Shown: positions 1-7,460 of the stretch, piece after piece
Layout: every line of letters begins with the position of its first letter
Numbering within the stretch: the stretch's first letter is position 1
NCBI RefSeq assembly: GCF_014648095.1
Contig: NZ_BMQL01000005.1
Span: forward strand, 62,001-126,000
Source of the DNA: Deinococcus ruber
GTDB lineage: Bacteria; Deinococcota; Deinococci; Deinococcales; Deinococcaceae
Reading direction: 5' to 3'
Length of the DNA stretch: 64,000 bases
Made by a program: the position numbers and the translations under genes
The notes under the pieces: model-generated
Seen by the model: only the letters and a program-made list of their open reading frames with translations
What the model was told of the DNA's origin: nothing
The model's database searches: none

Positions 1-1264
1 CGCTGGAGCTGCCCAGCAGCGGCACCGTCACGGCGTCGGTGCTGCCGGGGGCCACACGGTACAGCACATGCGCCGCAGCGTCGGCCACCCAGATGGTGCC
101 GTCTGGAGCCGCGACCAGTTCGCCGGGTGTCGCACCGGTGGGCAGACTGACCACCACCGGCTTGCCGCTCGCCGGGTCGATTCTCAGAAACTGCTGCGTC
201 CAGGCATCCACGTACCACACGGCGCCCTGCGTCTGTACGATGGCGCGGGGCAGATTGTGGTTGGTGTAGCCTGCACTCAGAATGGTGCTGCTGCCGCTGG
301 CAGGGTCGTAGCGCACCACCGCAGGATCGGTGTAGAAGCGGCTGAAATACAGGTCGCCGTCCTGGCCCAGCGTCAGGTTCTCGGCGTTGTCGGTTACGGC
401 GTGGGTGGTCACGGTGCCGCTGGCGGGGTCGAATTCGCCCAGCCGGTCATGCTTGTACTGCATGAACCACAGCCGCCCGTCGGGGGTGCGCGTCAGGTTG
501 TTGATGGTGTCGGCAGTCGCGCCCACCGCGAAGCGCTCCACGGTTCCGGTGTCCTGGTGCAGATGTGCGATCACGCTGCCCTGCGCGGCGTCGCTGCGGA
601 TACTGAGCCACAGCTCGCCCGAAGGCGTGCAGAGCTGCGAGGTCACGCCCTCGGTCAGATCCAGTTTCAGATCGAAGCTGTCGAGTGTGCCGCTGGCCGC
701 GTTCAGGCGTAGCAGGCGGGTGCGCTGCTCCATCACGGCATTGACCGGAGCACTCAGATACACGTCGCCGTTGGCACAGGTCGTGCTGGTCGCGGGCTTG
801 AAGGTGCTGCCACCCACCACCGGCAGATCGGTGCTGCGGGCAACCACCAGCGGTACGCTCAGGGTCTGCGTCTGCGTGCCCAGCGCCACCTTCAGCGTCA
901 GGGGGCCGCCCGTGACCGCACCGCTGGCCCGTAAATCCAGTGCCACACCGACACTTCCCGCGCTGCTGCTGGGGGTGCCCGGCTGCACCGTCAGCCCCGC
1001 CGGAGCCGACACCACGCTGACCGTGAGGGTCTGTGTCCCCAGACCCGCTGCACCCGAGAAACTCAGGATTCCGCTGCCCTGCCCGCTGGCTGCGTCCAAC
1101 ACTGCCGCGCCAACCGCGACTTTTAGGCCCGTAATTCCCTGCGCGGGTACGGTGGGCTGAGAAATGGTGCCCGGCTGAATGACAGGAACCGGCGTGACAG
1201 ATCCGGAACCGCACGCAGCCAGGGCAGCGCTCATGAAGATGAAGAGAGGAAGAAGGCGCTTCAT
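1..1264 (-). CDS. Streptogramin lyase-like beta-propeller lipoprotein (3' end outside window)
   Basis: Frame open from an ATG at 1264 to the window edge: 421 codons are present and the C-terminus is missing. The N-terminus is a lipoprotein signal (MKRLLPLFIFMSAALAACGS), with the cysteine as likely lipidation site. Residues about 30-130 form a Ser/Thr/Gly/Val-rich Ig-like stretch. After that come repeated blades of the type DGRLWF, DGDLYFSR and DGTIWVAD, typical of NHL/Vgb (virginiamycin B lyase-like) propellers. I infer a surface-anchored binding or sensing propeller; nothing shows lyase activity. Many deinococcal proteins of this type are annotated only as hypothetical lipoproteins. No clear ribosome site; the ATG is chosen because the signal peptide follows at once. 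Confidence 0.82.
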   Translation of the reverse strand, partial: MKRLLPLFIFMSAALAACGSGSVTPVPVIQPGTISQPTVPAQGITGLKVAVGAAVLDAASGQGSGILSFSGAAGLGTQTLTVSVVSAPAGLTVQPGTPSSSAGSVGVALDLRASGAVTGGPLTLKVALGTQTQTLSVPLVVARSTDLPVVGGSTFKPATSTTCANGDVYLSAPVNAVMEQRTRLLRLNAASGTLDSFDLKLDLTEGVTSQLCTPSGELWLSIRSDAAQGSVIAHLHQDTGTVERFAVGATADTINNLTRTPDGRLWFMQYKHDRLGEFDPASGTVTTHAVTDNAENLTLGQDGDLYFSRFYTDPAVVRYDPASGSSTILSAGYTNHNLPRAIVQTQGAVWYVDAWTQQFLRIDPASGKPVVVSLPTGATPGELVAAPDGTIWVADAAAHVLYRVAPGSTDAVTVPLLGSSS

Positions 1265-1366
1265 GTACTCAGTAAAGCCCCTAAACCCCTTCTAGGTTCT
1301 GACAAATAGTGTGGGTGAAGCATCCAACGTGACGAACTTCATGAAGACGACGACGCCACACAGCAG

Positions 1367-1397
1367 GCGTGCCAGAGACATACACCCTCTGGCACGC
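1367..1397. terminator. Hairpin between the propeller gene and the acidic small gene
   Basis: Perfect 11-bp arms GCGTGCCAGAG (1367-1377) and CTCTGGCACGC (1387-1397) around a 9-nt loop. It lies downstream of the minus-strand gene ending at 1450. There is no T-tract on either side, so intrinsic termination is only possible, not shown. Confidence 0.45.
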
Positions 1398-1449
1398 ACC
1401 CGACCGACTTCATGAGCCGAAAATGATCCTGACAGGACTCTGACAGCGC

Positions 1450-1701
1450 TCAGATCTCGGCGGGGCCGTCTTCATTAATCTCGTCGCGGTGTTCCTCGCC
1501 CAGTTCGGTGGCGGTCAGGTTGCCGTCACCGCCCGCGTCGTCGGTCACGCCGTAACTGGTGGTGCCGGGAGAATCCTGCACCACGCCCCGGTTCTGGTTG
1601 GGCGTTCTGGTCGCGCTCTCGGCGTCGGTGGCCCGCTCGCCCTCCAGCTTGCCGTCTCTGTCCAGGCCGCCGATCACTTCATCTGAGGTATGTCCGGTCA
1701 T
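1450..1701 (-). CDS. Small acidic hydrophilic protein, unknown function
   Basis: 83 codons, starting at ATG 1701 with an upstream AGGGTG ribosome site. The frame continues upstream to 1857, but that part overlaps the start region of the divergent PAP2 gene and lacks a ribosome site. The product has no hydrophobic segment and no cysteine. It is rich in Asp, Glu, Gly and Thr (for example DAGGDGNLTATELGEEHRDE) and is probably disordered. I recognise no family. Such acidic disordered proteins are common in desiccation-tolerant bacteria, but a protective role here is inference only. Confidence 0.6.
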   Translation of the reverse strand: MTGHTSDEVIGGLDRDGKLEGERATDAESATRTPNQNRGVVQDSPGTTSYGVTDDAGGDGNLTATELGEEHRDEINEDGPAEI

Positions 1702-1820
1702 ACGACACCCTGGCATGAACGGCCGCCCGGATGCTGAGGAACGCCTCAAGACGATGGCAGTCCTTGCCAGCTGGGGGCTTTTCATAAAGGCGCTCATGCA
1801 CAGCCGCCAACTCTGCACCT

Positions 1821-1826
1821 TACACT
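1821..1826 (+). promoter_or_regulatory. TACACT -10 box, leaderless start
   Basis: TACACT followed by 7 nt and the ATG at 1834, with no ribosome site between. It fits a leaderless transcript for the PAP2 gene. Confidence 0.6.
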
Positions 1827-1833
1827 GACCGGA

Positions 1834-2499
1834 ATGTTTGACTGGTTGCGCCTCCACTGGAAATCTCTGCTAGCTCTGGCGCTGCTGATCGCGCTTCCGC
1901 TGTTTCTGCTGGGCAAGATCGCCGAAGACGTTCACGAAAAAGAGGCATTCGCCTGGGAATCGCCGCTGATGGTGGCCCTGCGCGGCCATGCGCCCACCTG
2001 GTTTCGCAGTGTGGCACGGGCGTTTTCGACCATCGGCAGCGCCCGCATCATGCTGCCGTTCTGCGGGCTGCTGGCGGTCTGGCTGTGGACGCGCTCGCAC
2101 AGCGTGGCCCGCTATTTCCTGATCTCGGTGGGTGGGGCGGCCATCCTGAATGTCGTGCTCAAACTGATGTTCAACCGCACCCGTCCACAGGTGATTCCCT
2201 GGCTGTGGGAGGAAGGCGACAGCTCGTTTCCCAGCGGCCACAGCAGCATGGCGGCAGCGCTGGTCGTGACGGTCACGGCGCTGCTGTGGCGCACAAAGTA
2301 CCGCTGGGTCGCCGGGGTGCTGGGCCTTATCTACGCCGTCATCATGGGCGTCTCGCGGGTGTATCTGGGCGTGCATTACCCCACCGACGTACTGGCAGGC
2401 TGGGCGCTGGGCGTGGCCTGGGCGGGCGGCGTGGCGCTGCTGCTGTGGCAACGGCTGCGGGAAGCCCAGCAGAGCAGAGGCGGAGCTGTTCAGACGTAA
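1834..2499 (+). CDS. PAP2-superfamily phosphatase, membrane-bound
   Basis: 221 aa. Several hydrophobic helices and the three PAP2 signature blocks are visible: K-x6-RP (KLMFNRTRP), PSGH (FPSGHSSMAA) and SR-x5-H-x3-D (SRVYLGVHYPTD). These supply the catalytic histidines and the phosphate-binding lysine and arginines. The family removes phosphate from lipid phosphates (phosphatidate, undecaprenyl diphosphate, diacylglycerol diphosphate) at the membrane. The exact substrate cannot be told from the sequence; undecaprenyl-PP recycling is a fair guess. It is a single gene, convergent with the ROK kinase and separated from it by a strong hairpin. Confidence 0.93.
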   Translation: MFDWLRLHWKSLLALALLIALPLFLLGKIAEDVHEKEAFAWESPLMVALRGHAPTWFRSVARAFSTIGSARIMLPFCGLLAVWLWTRSHSVARYFLISVGGAAILNVVLKLMFNRTRPQVIPWLWEEGDSSFPSGHSSMAAALVVTVTALLWRTKYRWVAGVLGLIYAVIMGVSRVYLGVHYPTDVLAGWALGVAWAGGVALLLWQRLREAQQSRGGAVQT

Positions 2500-2520
2500 C
2501 AAAACAGACCATCAGAAACA

Positions 2521-2558
2521 GAGCAGCGCCCGTCTGATCTGCAAGACGGGCGCTGCTC
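2521..2558. terminator. Bidirectional terminator hairpin between PAP2 and ROK genes
   Basis: Perfect 15-bp arms (2521-2535 and 2544-2558; left arm GAGCAGCGCCCGTCT) with an 8-nt loop. It sits between convergent stop codons at 2499 and 2575. T-tracts are weak, but position and stability fit a shared terminator. Confidence 0.7.
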
Positions 2559-2574
2559 GGCTGTGATCGGGCGT

Positions 2575-3513
2575 TTACGCGGGTTCCAGCACCGCCGACA
2601 GCGCCGCGCCGATTACGCCCGCATGCGAGCCGAGCTGCGCGGGCCGGATGACCGGAACGGCAAAGCCCTCGGCGGCCTCGTCGGCAGCGGCCTGCACGTG
2701 CTCGAAGAAGTACGCACCCACGCTCGCCACCCCGCCGCCTAGCACGAACACTTCCGGGTCGAGCATCTTCTGGAGGTCGGCAATCGCCAGTCCGATGCGC
2801 TGCATGGCTCCGCGCACCACCCGCCCGGCGATGCGGTCGCCCGACTGCGCCAGCGCGAAGGCCTCGGCGGTGGAAACCTCGCGGTTGAGCGCGTAGCTGG
2901 CGTCGCGGGCAATGGCTGTTCCGCTCGCCACCGCTTCCAGCGTGCCCGCCTGCCCTGCCCCGCTGATCGGGCCACCCGGCACACTGACCACGTGCCCCAG
3001 CTCGCCCGCGATGCCGTGCTGACCGCGCCACAGCCGCCCATTCAACACGATGCCGCTGCCGATGCCGGTACTGACCGTGATGTACACGCTGCTGCTGCTG
3101 GCACGCGCAGCCCCCAGTTCGGCCTCGGCCAGTGCGGCGGCCTTGGCGTCGTTTTCCAGCGAGACGTGCTGCCCCAGGCGCTCGTATAACCCCTCGACCA
3201 CCGGCACATCGGTAAAGCCGTAGATGTTGGGGGCAAACTTGACGCGCTTGCGGTCGGGTGTGATCGGGCCGGGAATGCCCAGACCCACGGTGCGGGCCTG
3301 CGGGTACTTCGCCTGCAACTGACGCACCTGCCCGGCGATGGCGTCCAGCACCGCTGCCCAGCCACTTTCAGGCGTGGGCTGGGTATGAAACTCCTGCAAT
3401 TCGTCACCGACCAGCACACCCACTGCGATCTTGGTGCCGCCCACATCGACGCCGATACTCATACGCGCTGCGCCGCCGATCTGCTCTGACACGTGCTCCT
3501 GCTGCTCGCTCAC
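2575..3513 (-). CDS. ROK-family sugar kinase without the zinc cysteines
   Basis: 312 aa from GTG 3513, preceded by ACGGAGCG. A later in-frame ATG gives MSIGVDVGGTKIAVG but has no ribosome site. The N-terminal ATP-phosphate motif DVGGTKI, the second phosphate loop STGIGSGIVLNG and the GIAGELGH segment identify a ROK (repressor/ORF/kinase) protein without a DNA-binding domain, i.e. a kinase. Glucokinases of this family phosphorylate glucose at C6 with ATP. After the GELGH histidine, most relatives carry a CxCGxxGC zinc cluster. Here the stretch reads PGGPISGAGQAGTLEAVASG, with no cysteine. Substrate is therefore uncertain (glucose, N-acetylhexosamine or other). Confidence 0.88.
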   Translation of the reverse strand: MSEQQEHVSEQIGGAARMSIGVDVGGTKIAVGVLVGDELQEFHTQPTPESGWAAVLDAIAGQVRQLQAKYPQARTVGLGIPGPITPDRKRVKFAPNIYGFTDVPVVEGLYERLGQHVSLENDAKAAALAEAELGAARASSSSVYITVSTGIGSGIVLNGRLWRGQHGIAGELGHVVSVPGGPISGAGQAGTLEAVASGTAIARDASYALNREVSTAEAFALAQSGDRIAGRVVRGAMQRIGLAIADLQKMLDPEVFVLGGGVASVGAYFFEHVQAAADEAAEGFAVPVIRPAQLGSHAGVIGAALSAVLEPA

Positions 3514-3612
3514 TGTTCACGCTCCGTCTGGGTGATGACCTGAGATGTTGCCGACTGAAGCTCTCCGGGCGGCAGACCACCTCATACTGCCGGGAAAGTT
3601 TACGCAGGGAGT

Positions 3613-3927
3613 TTACCTGTTTGTATCCCCCGGCGTGCTGCTGTCCAGACCGCCTTCGTCCCCGCCGTCGCCTTCCAGCAGCAGGGTGGCCTCGCGTTCC
3701 TGCACCAGCGGCACGTACAGGCCCACGTCGCCCATATAGCCACCCGTCTCGATCTCGATCACCGGACTGCTCATGACCCACTGAAACGGCGTGCGGATCA
3801 CCGTGACCACGCCCGCGTCGCCCAGCAGTCGGCGGTAACTCTCGGCCACGATGCGCGGCATGGTGACCAGCAGTACCCACGGGTCGCCCTGATACATCAC
3901 CTGACGGTCAAAAGCAGAATCGGTCAT
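3613..3927 (-). CDS. DUF2007-like small protein
   Basis: 104 aa from ATG 3927, whose ATGA overlaps the stop of the thioesterase gene (translational coupling). The first half reads VLLVTMPRIVAESYRRLLGDAGV, then VTVIRTPFQW and a Leu/Val-rich end (VGLYVPLVQEREATLLLE). That pattern resembles the ferredoxin-like fold of DUF2007 proteins, where a residue pair of the form 'move through Leu-Leu-x-x-x-Gly-Ile' is typical. DUF2007 proteins are called putative signal-transducing proteins, but their role is not established. The C-terminal 18 residues are acidic and probably disordered. The family match is by eye. Confidence 0.7.
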   Translation of the reverse strand: MTDSAFDRQVMYQGDPWVLLVTMPRIVAESYRRLLGDAGVVTVIRTPFQWVMSSPVIEIETGGYMGDVGLYVPLVQEREATLLLEGDGGDEGGLDSSTPGDTNR

Positions 3928-4349
3928 GACCCAACCCCCGCAGGCGTTCCCGGCAGGGCCGCCGTCAGCACAGTCCGCATCTCGGGGGGCAGCGGGGCCG
4001 GGCGGCGCGTGTCTGCATCGACATGCACCTGCACGCTGCTGCCATCGGCGCTCACCACGTCGTCGGCCAGAATCTGAAAGGCGTAGGTCCAACTGCTGCG
4101 CCCCACCTGTGTCAGAGCGGTCAGCACCTCGACTCGCTGGCCCAGATGCACTTCACGGCGGTAATTCAGCTCCAGGCGGGCCAGCACCACCGCAGCGGGG
4201 CGCACGCCGGGCGGCAACAGCGCGTCCAGATAGTCCATGCGGGCGATCTCCAGAAACTGCGCGTAGGCCGCGTTGTTGATGTGGCCCATCATGTCGGTGT
4301 CGCTGTAGCGCATCTGGATGCGGGTACGGTGGGCGCTCGCTGAGTCCAT
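3924..4349 (-). CDS. Hotdog-fold acyl-CoA thioesterase
   Basis: 141 aa. The ATG at 4349 lies 7 nt behind a TACACT box and is followed by the typical start of 4HBT proteins. The motif RYSDTDMMGHINNAAYAQFLE carries the catalytic Asp of the 4-hydroxybenzoyl-CoA thioesterase/YbgC group. Such enzymes hydrolyse short- to medium-chain acyl-CoA in the cytoplasm. It is first gene of a two-gene unit with the DUF2007-like protein. A longer frame upstream (to 4397) would run through the promoter and is rejected. Acyl chain preference is unknown. Confidence 0.9.
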   Translation of the reverse strand: MDSASAHRTRIQMRYSDTDMMGHINNAAYAQFLEIARMDYLDALLPPGVRPAAVVLARLELNYRREVHLGQRVEVLTALTQVGRSSWTYAFQILADDVVSADGSSVQVHVDADTRRPAPLPPEMRTVLTAALPGTPAGVGS

Positions 4350-4356
4350 GTGCCGC

Positions 4357-4362
4357 AGTGTA
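4357..4362 (-). promoter_or_regulatory. TACACT -10 box, leaderless start (thioesterase)
   Basis: On the minus strand TATACACT is followed 7 nt later by ATG 4349. The divergent gene at 4447 has the same TATACACTGC string before its start, so the two promoters look like near copies. Confidence 0.6.
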
Positions 4363-4434
4363 TACGCCCACTTCCCGGCAACGCATCTGCCCCCCACTCA
4401 TACGCTCTGCATTTTTTGGCCCGCCCACACGGTA

Positions 4435-4440
4435 TACACT
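4435..4440 (+). promoter_or_regulatory. TACACT -10 box, leaderless GTG start
   Basis: GGTATACACTGC precedes GTG 4447, with 6 nt between TACACT and the start. No ribosome site is present. This decides the start of the DivIC/FtsL-like gene. Confidence 0.6.
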
Positions 4441-4446
4441 GCCTGC

Positions 4447-4851
4447 GTGCGTTTGCTGCCCTCTTCATGGAAAACCACAGGCCGGAAAAAACCGGTCAGG
4501 CTGCCGGTTCGCCTGCCCGTCTGGTCAGATGTACGCCGCTTCCCGATTTCGATGATGCTCGCCTGTCTGCTGGCGGGGCTGGGCAGTGTTCAGATGACCT
4601 TTCTGATCGGAAACAGCCTGTACCGCAGTTATACCTGGACCACCGAACACCACCAGATCGACGCCGAACTCAGGAGCCTGAACGTCGATCTGCGGGTTCT
4701 GCGCGAAACGCAGGCCCGCGCCGACGACCCCGATGCCCTGCGTGCTCAGGCCCGCTGCCTGGGCTTTGTGGGCAAGGGCGAAACGGTGGTGGTGGCCGAA
4801 AACGCCCCCAGCGGCATCAACGACAACTGCGATGCCGTCCGGATGCCATAG
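4447..4851 (+). CDS. Septum formation initiator-like (FtsL/DivIC type) protein
   Basis: 134 aa from GTG 4447. Basic N-terminal tail of about 35 residues, one transmembrane helix (ISMMLACLLAGLGSVQMTFL), then an extracytoplasmic heptad-like stretch (DAELRSLNVDLRVLRETQAR) and a conserved end, LRAQARCLGFVGKGETVVV. The end resembles the ARELGMVRPGE motif of DivIC/FtsB proteins. These bitopic proteins link early and late divisome components (with FtsQ and FtsL). The match is structural rather than strong in sequence. It stands alone, divergent from the thioesterase and convergent with the response regulator. Confidence 0.75.
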   Translation: MRLLPSSWKTTGRKKPVRLPVRLPVWSDVRRFPISMMLACLLAGLGSVQMTFLIGNSLYRSYTWTTEHHQIDAELRSLNVDLRVLRETQARADDPDALRAQARCLGFVGKGETVVVAENAPSGINDNCDAVRMP

Positions 4852-4875
4852 AAGCGAAGCGGCAGCAGGAAGAAA

Positions 4876-4920
4876 AACGTCAACAGACCACCCGACACGC
4901 TGGCGGTCTGTGTTGACGTT
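4876..4920 (-). terminator. Rho-independent terminator of the DrRA-like regulator gene
   Basis: Arms AACGTCAACAGACC (4876-4889) and GGTCTGTGTTGACGTT (4905-4920) pair with a 2-nt bulge. On the minus strand the stem is followed by TTTTTC. It lies between convergent genes and may act in both directions. Confidence 0.75.
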
Positions 4921-4928
4921 CCAGTTGC

Positions 4929-5597
4929 TCAGTTGGTCTTGAGGGCGTAGCCGATGCCGCGCACCGTGCGGATGATGCCGTAGCCGTCCAGGTCGCGCAG
5001 CTTGGCCCGCATGTTCGCCATATGCACGTCGACCACGTTGCTGTTGCTGGGCAGTTCGCCGTTCCACACCTCGCGCTCGATTTCGCCGCGTGAGTACACC
5101 CGTCCGGGCTGACGTGCCAGGAAGGTCAGCAGATCGAATTCCTTGGGCGACAGCCGCACTTCATGGCCGTTGTAATGGCACAGACGCTTCTGCGGGTGAA
5201 TTTCGAGTGCCCCGATGGTAATGACCTCGCCGTGCTGCTGATGACGAAGCTGCACCTTGACACGGGCCACCAGTTCTTCGGGGTGAAAGGGCTTGGTCAT
5301 GTAATCGTCTGCGCCCGCTTCCAGTAGGTTCACCTTGCGGTCAAGCGCGTCCATCGCAGTCAGAATGATGATCGGCACCGGACTGGTCTTCCGCAGCCGC
5401 CGAGCAATCTCGGCACCGTCAAAGTCAGGCAGACCGAGATCGAGAATGACCAGATCGGGTACATTTTCACGGGCGCTCGTCAGACCGGAAATCCCGTCCG
5501 GTGCTGTCAGGACACGGTATCCTGCCTGTTCAAGTTCGTACTGCACCACCCGCGTAATATCGGGATTATCTTCTATAAGTAAAATGCGCTGCTCCAT
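4929..5597 (-). CDS. OmpR-family response regulator, DrRA-like, orphan
   Basis: 222 aa from ATG 5597 with GGAGG upstream. The N-terminal receiver domain has the acidic pair (IEDN), phospho-acceptor D53 (VILDLGLPDFDG), the Thr of ILTAMDA and the KPFHP lysine. The C-terminal winged helix (RLSPKEFDLLTFLARQPGRV to VVDVHMANMRAKL) binds DNA. From memory it strongly resembles DrRA (DR2418) of D. radiodurans, which is needed for radiation resistance; I cannot confirm this by search. No histidine kinase gene is adjacent. The stop is followed by a clear terminator, so it is monocistronic. Confidence 0.93.
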   Translation of the reverse strand: MEQRILLIEDNPDITRVVQYELEQAGYRVLTAPDGISGLTSARENVPDLVILDLGLPDFDGAEIARRLRKTSPVPIIILTAMDALDRKVNLLEAGADDYMTKPFHPEELVARVKVQLRHQQHGEVITIGALEIHPQKRLCHYNGHEVRLSPKEFDLLTFLARQPGRVYSRGEIEREVWNGELPSNSNVVDVHMANMRAKLRDLDGYGIIRTVRGIGYALKTN

Positions 5598-5905
5598 GAC
5601 TCAGGGGGCCTCCGGGTTGACCTAGGAAACTTTACGCTGACATCGTATTGATAAATGCCGCCGAAGTGTCTTGGAGTGCGCCCCCAGCGCTTTATGTTCT
5701 CTTTACACCCGGTTAAAGTACCTGCCCGTGTGCCCCTGTATAGCCAGCCCGAGGTTCATTACAGACGATGTTGCAACATTGCATGTCTCCCCGCACGCCT
5801 GCTCACGCGGCAATGCTACGCTGAAAGTCCTCTGCTGTGACGAGCGCTGTGCGTGTGGGCGAGGGCTTAGGGCCGCGCCTCGCCCGGTTCCTGAAAGGAG
5901 TGTTC
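5598..5905. other. Divergent intergenic region before the desaturase
   Basis: 308 bp without a gene. It holds a perfect palindrome (5768-5779) and a possible -10 box TACGCT at 5817-5822. A hairpin with arms GGGCGAG/CTCGCCC lies near 5858-5886, directly before the ribosome site AAAGGAG of the desaturase. No open frame with a good start is seen. Confidence 0.5.
5768..5779. promoter_or_regulatory. Perfect 12-bp palindrome, possible operator
   Basis: ATGTTGCAACAT is a perfect palindrome 50 bp upstream of the candidate -10 box of the acyl-ACP desaturase gene. The regulator is unknown. Confidence 0.4.
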
Positions 5906-6991
5906 ATGAGTGTCATTCTTCCCCCCAATCTGCTTTCCGACGTGCCGCGCACCCCGGCTGGGCTGCTGAGCAACCGAGAAAAAGACCGTCTGATCGAACG
6001 CGCTTTCCTGGGGCTGTACCGCTGGTACACCGCCCGCAGCCAGGAAACGCGCAACTGGAACGCCGACCTGAGTTTCGACTGGAAGTCGATGCGCCAGGAT
6101 CTGCCCGCCGAGATCGTGACCGCCCTGACCGGCTTTTTTGCCGTCGAACAGTACGCCCCCGACTACACCAGCGAACTGGTGAACCTGGTACGGCGCTCGC
6201 ACGGGCGCAGCCATTTCCAGTTGCGCTGGGGCAGCGAGGAAGAGAAGCACGCCGATTCGTGGGAAAACGCCGTGCTGTTCAGCCGCCAGCGCAGCCCGCA
6301 GTGGATCGCTGAATACAAGGAGCGGCTGCGCTCTCAGCAGTGGCATCTCCCCTTCCCCGACGCGATTCACAACCTGGTCTATACGGTCTTTCAGGAACGC
6401 GCCACCCAGCTGAACTACCTGAACCTGATGAAGCTGTGCATGGGCCAGTCGGACAAGGTGAAGAATGCCATCGATCCGGTGCTGGCAAAAGTCGCCCAGA
6501 CCATCGCCGTCGATGAAGCCGCCCACTACAACTTCTTCCTGGAAGGAGCGCGGCTGTACCTGTACTACTACCCGCAGCGCACGCTGGAAGCCGTCAAGAA
6601 CGTGATCGGGCAGTTTTCCATGCCCGCATCGAACCTGGTACCCAACTGGGACGAATTCTCGGAGACGGTGTACCGCGCCGGAATCTACGGCCCCCGCGAC
6701 TTCAACCGCGACGTGATGCAGGTCGCCTTCCGCAATCTGGGCATCGAGAGCCGCAAGAAGCTGGAAGAAGGCATCAAGGCCACCCGCGAGGTGCCGGATT
6801 TCGACGGCAACGGCACGATTCAGACCGCCATCTGGGACACCTTCGATTACGGGGCCATCGAGGGCGACGTGAAGCGCCTGCACGTCAAGATTCAGGATTA
6901 CGAGAAAGGCGTGGGCTTCGATGCCGTCGATCCCTTCGAGTTCGTGACCAACCCCGAAGTCCCGAAAAAGACCCAGGCCGCCGACGACTGA
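5906..6991 (+). CDS. Acyl-ACP desaturase (diiron, ferritin-like)
   Basis: 361 aa, chosen start ATG 5906 directly after AAAGGAG. Iron-ligand motifs of soluble stearoyl-ACP desaturases appear in order: EQYAP at about residue 70, EEEKH at about 110, QERATQ at about 157 and DEAAH at about 195. These form the two ExxH-type pairs of a diiron site. The enzyme would insert a double bond into acyl-ACP using O2 and reduced ferredoxin, which fits the mono-unsaturated lipids of deinococci. The fatty acid position attacked cannot be predicted. It is a single gene closed by a terminator. Confidence 0.9.
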   Translation: MSVILPPNLLSDVPRTPAGLLSNREKDRLIERAFLGLYRWYTARSQETRNWNADLSFDWKSMRQDLPAEIVTALTGFFAVEQYAPDYTSELVNLVRRSHGRSHFQLRWGSEEEKHADSWENAVLFSRQRSPQWIAEYKERLRSQQWHLPFPDAIHNLVYTVFQERATQLNYLNLMKLCMGQSDKVKNAIDPVLAKVAQTIAVDEAAHYNFFLEGARLYLYYYPQRTLEAVKNVIGQFSMPASNLVPNWDEFSETVYRAGIYGPRDFNRDVMQVAFRNLGIESRKKLEEGIKATREVPDFDGNGTIQTAIWDTFDYGAIEGDVKRLHVKIQDYEKGVGFDAVDPFEFVTNPEVPKKTQAADD

Positions 6992-7012
6992 GCCGAGGGA
7001 AGTAAATGAAAG

Positions 7013-7042
7013 AGCCGCCCGGAGAGCTGGGGCGGCTTTTTT
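7013..7042 (+). terminator. Rho-independent terminator after desaturase
   Basis: Arms AGCCGCCC (7013-7020) and GGGCGGCT (7030-7037), followed by six T. It lies 22 bp after the desaturase stop. Confidence 0.88.
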
Positions 7043-7082
7043 CTGTCGATGCCTTATTCAGCAAGGATGTTTTCAATTGCTT

Positions 7083-7460
7083 CTATGAATTCTCTTCTTC
7101 AAAGATAAATGGGCCAAAGCCTTCATACGTCCAGGTATCCCGTCGGTGCGGCTGAACAAAGCGGCTCCAGATGACATGCTGATCTGTCGTTTCCATCTGC
7201 GCTTCCAGAGGCCAGCAGAAAGCATCGCCGCAGGTACAGTTCAGAACGGCAATCTCTGCAATCTGGCCTGAGTTACAGCGTTCAAGCATCGTCGTGAACA
7301 ATGCTGTATACGCTGCATACTCTCCAGCCAGCGCTGGCTCTGGACAGTGCTCCAGTTCCCAGCACCGGACTTGCTCCAGAAACGAAAGACCATCCACAAG
7401 AATCTCAAGCTCACGCCCTTCAGTTTTATTTTTCACCCAGCGCAATGAAAACCTGCTCAC
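7083..7460 (-). CDS. Orphan protein with CxCGDxxCWPL motif
   Basis: 125 aa. The best start is GTG 7460, whose GTGA overlaps the stop of the ABC transporter gene at 7457. Near the middle stands LNCTCGDAFCWPLEAQM, then VIWSRFVQPHRRDTWTYEGFGPF. Cys-rich CGxxxCWP proteins ending in W-x-Y-x-x-FGPF are scattered through bacteria as uncharacterised genes, some near toxin-immunity loci. That link is recollection, not shown here. The base composition is AT-richer than the neighbours (codons AAT, AAA, ATA), which suggests recent transfer. Function unknown. Confidence 0.7.
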   Translation of the reverse strand: MSRFSLRWVKNKTEGRELEILVDGLSFLEQVRCWELEHCPEPALAGEYAAYTALFTTMLERCNSGQIAEIAVLNCTCGDAFCWPLEAQMETTDQHVIWSRFVQPHRRDTWTYEGFGPFIFEEENS

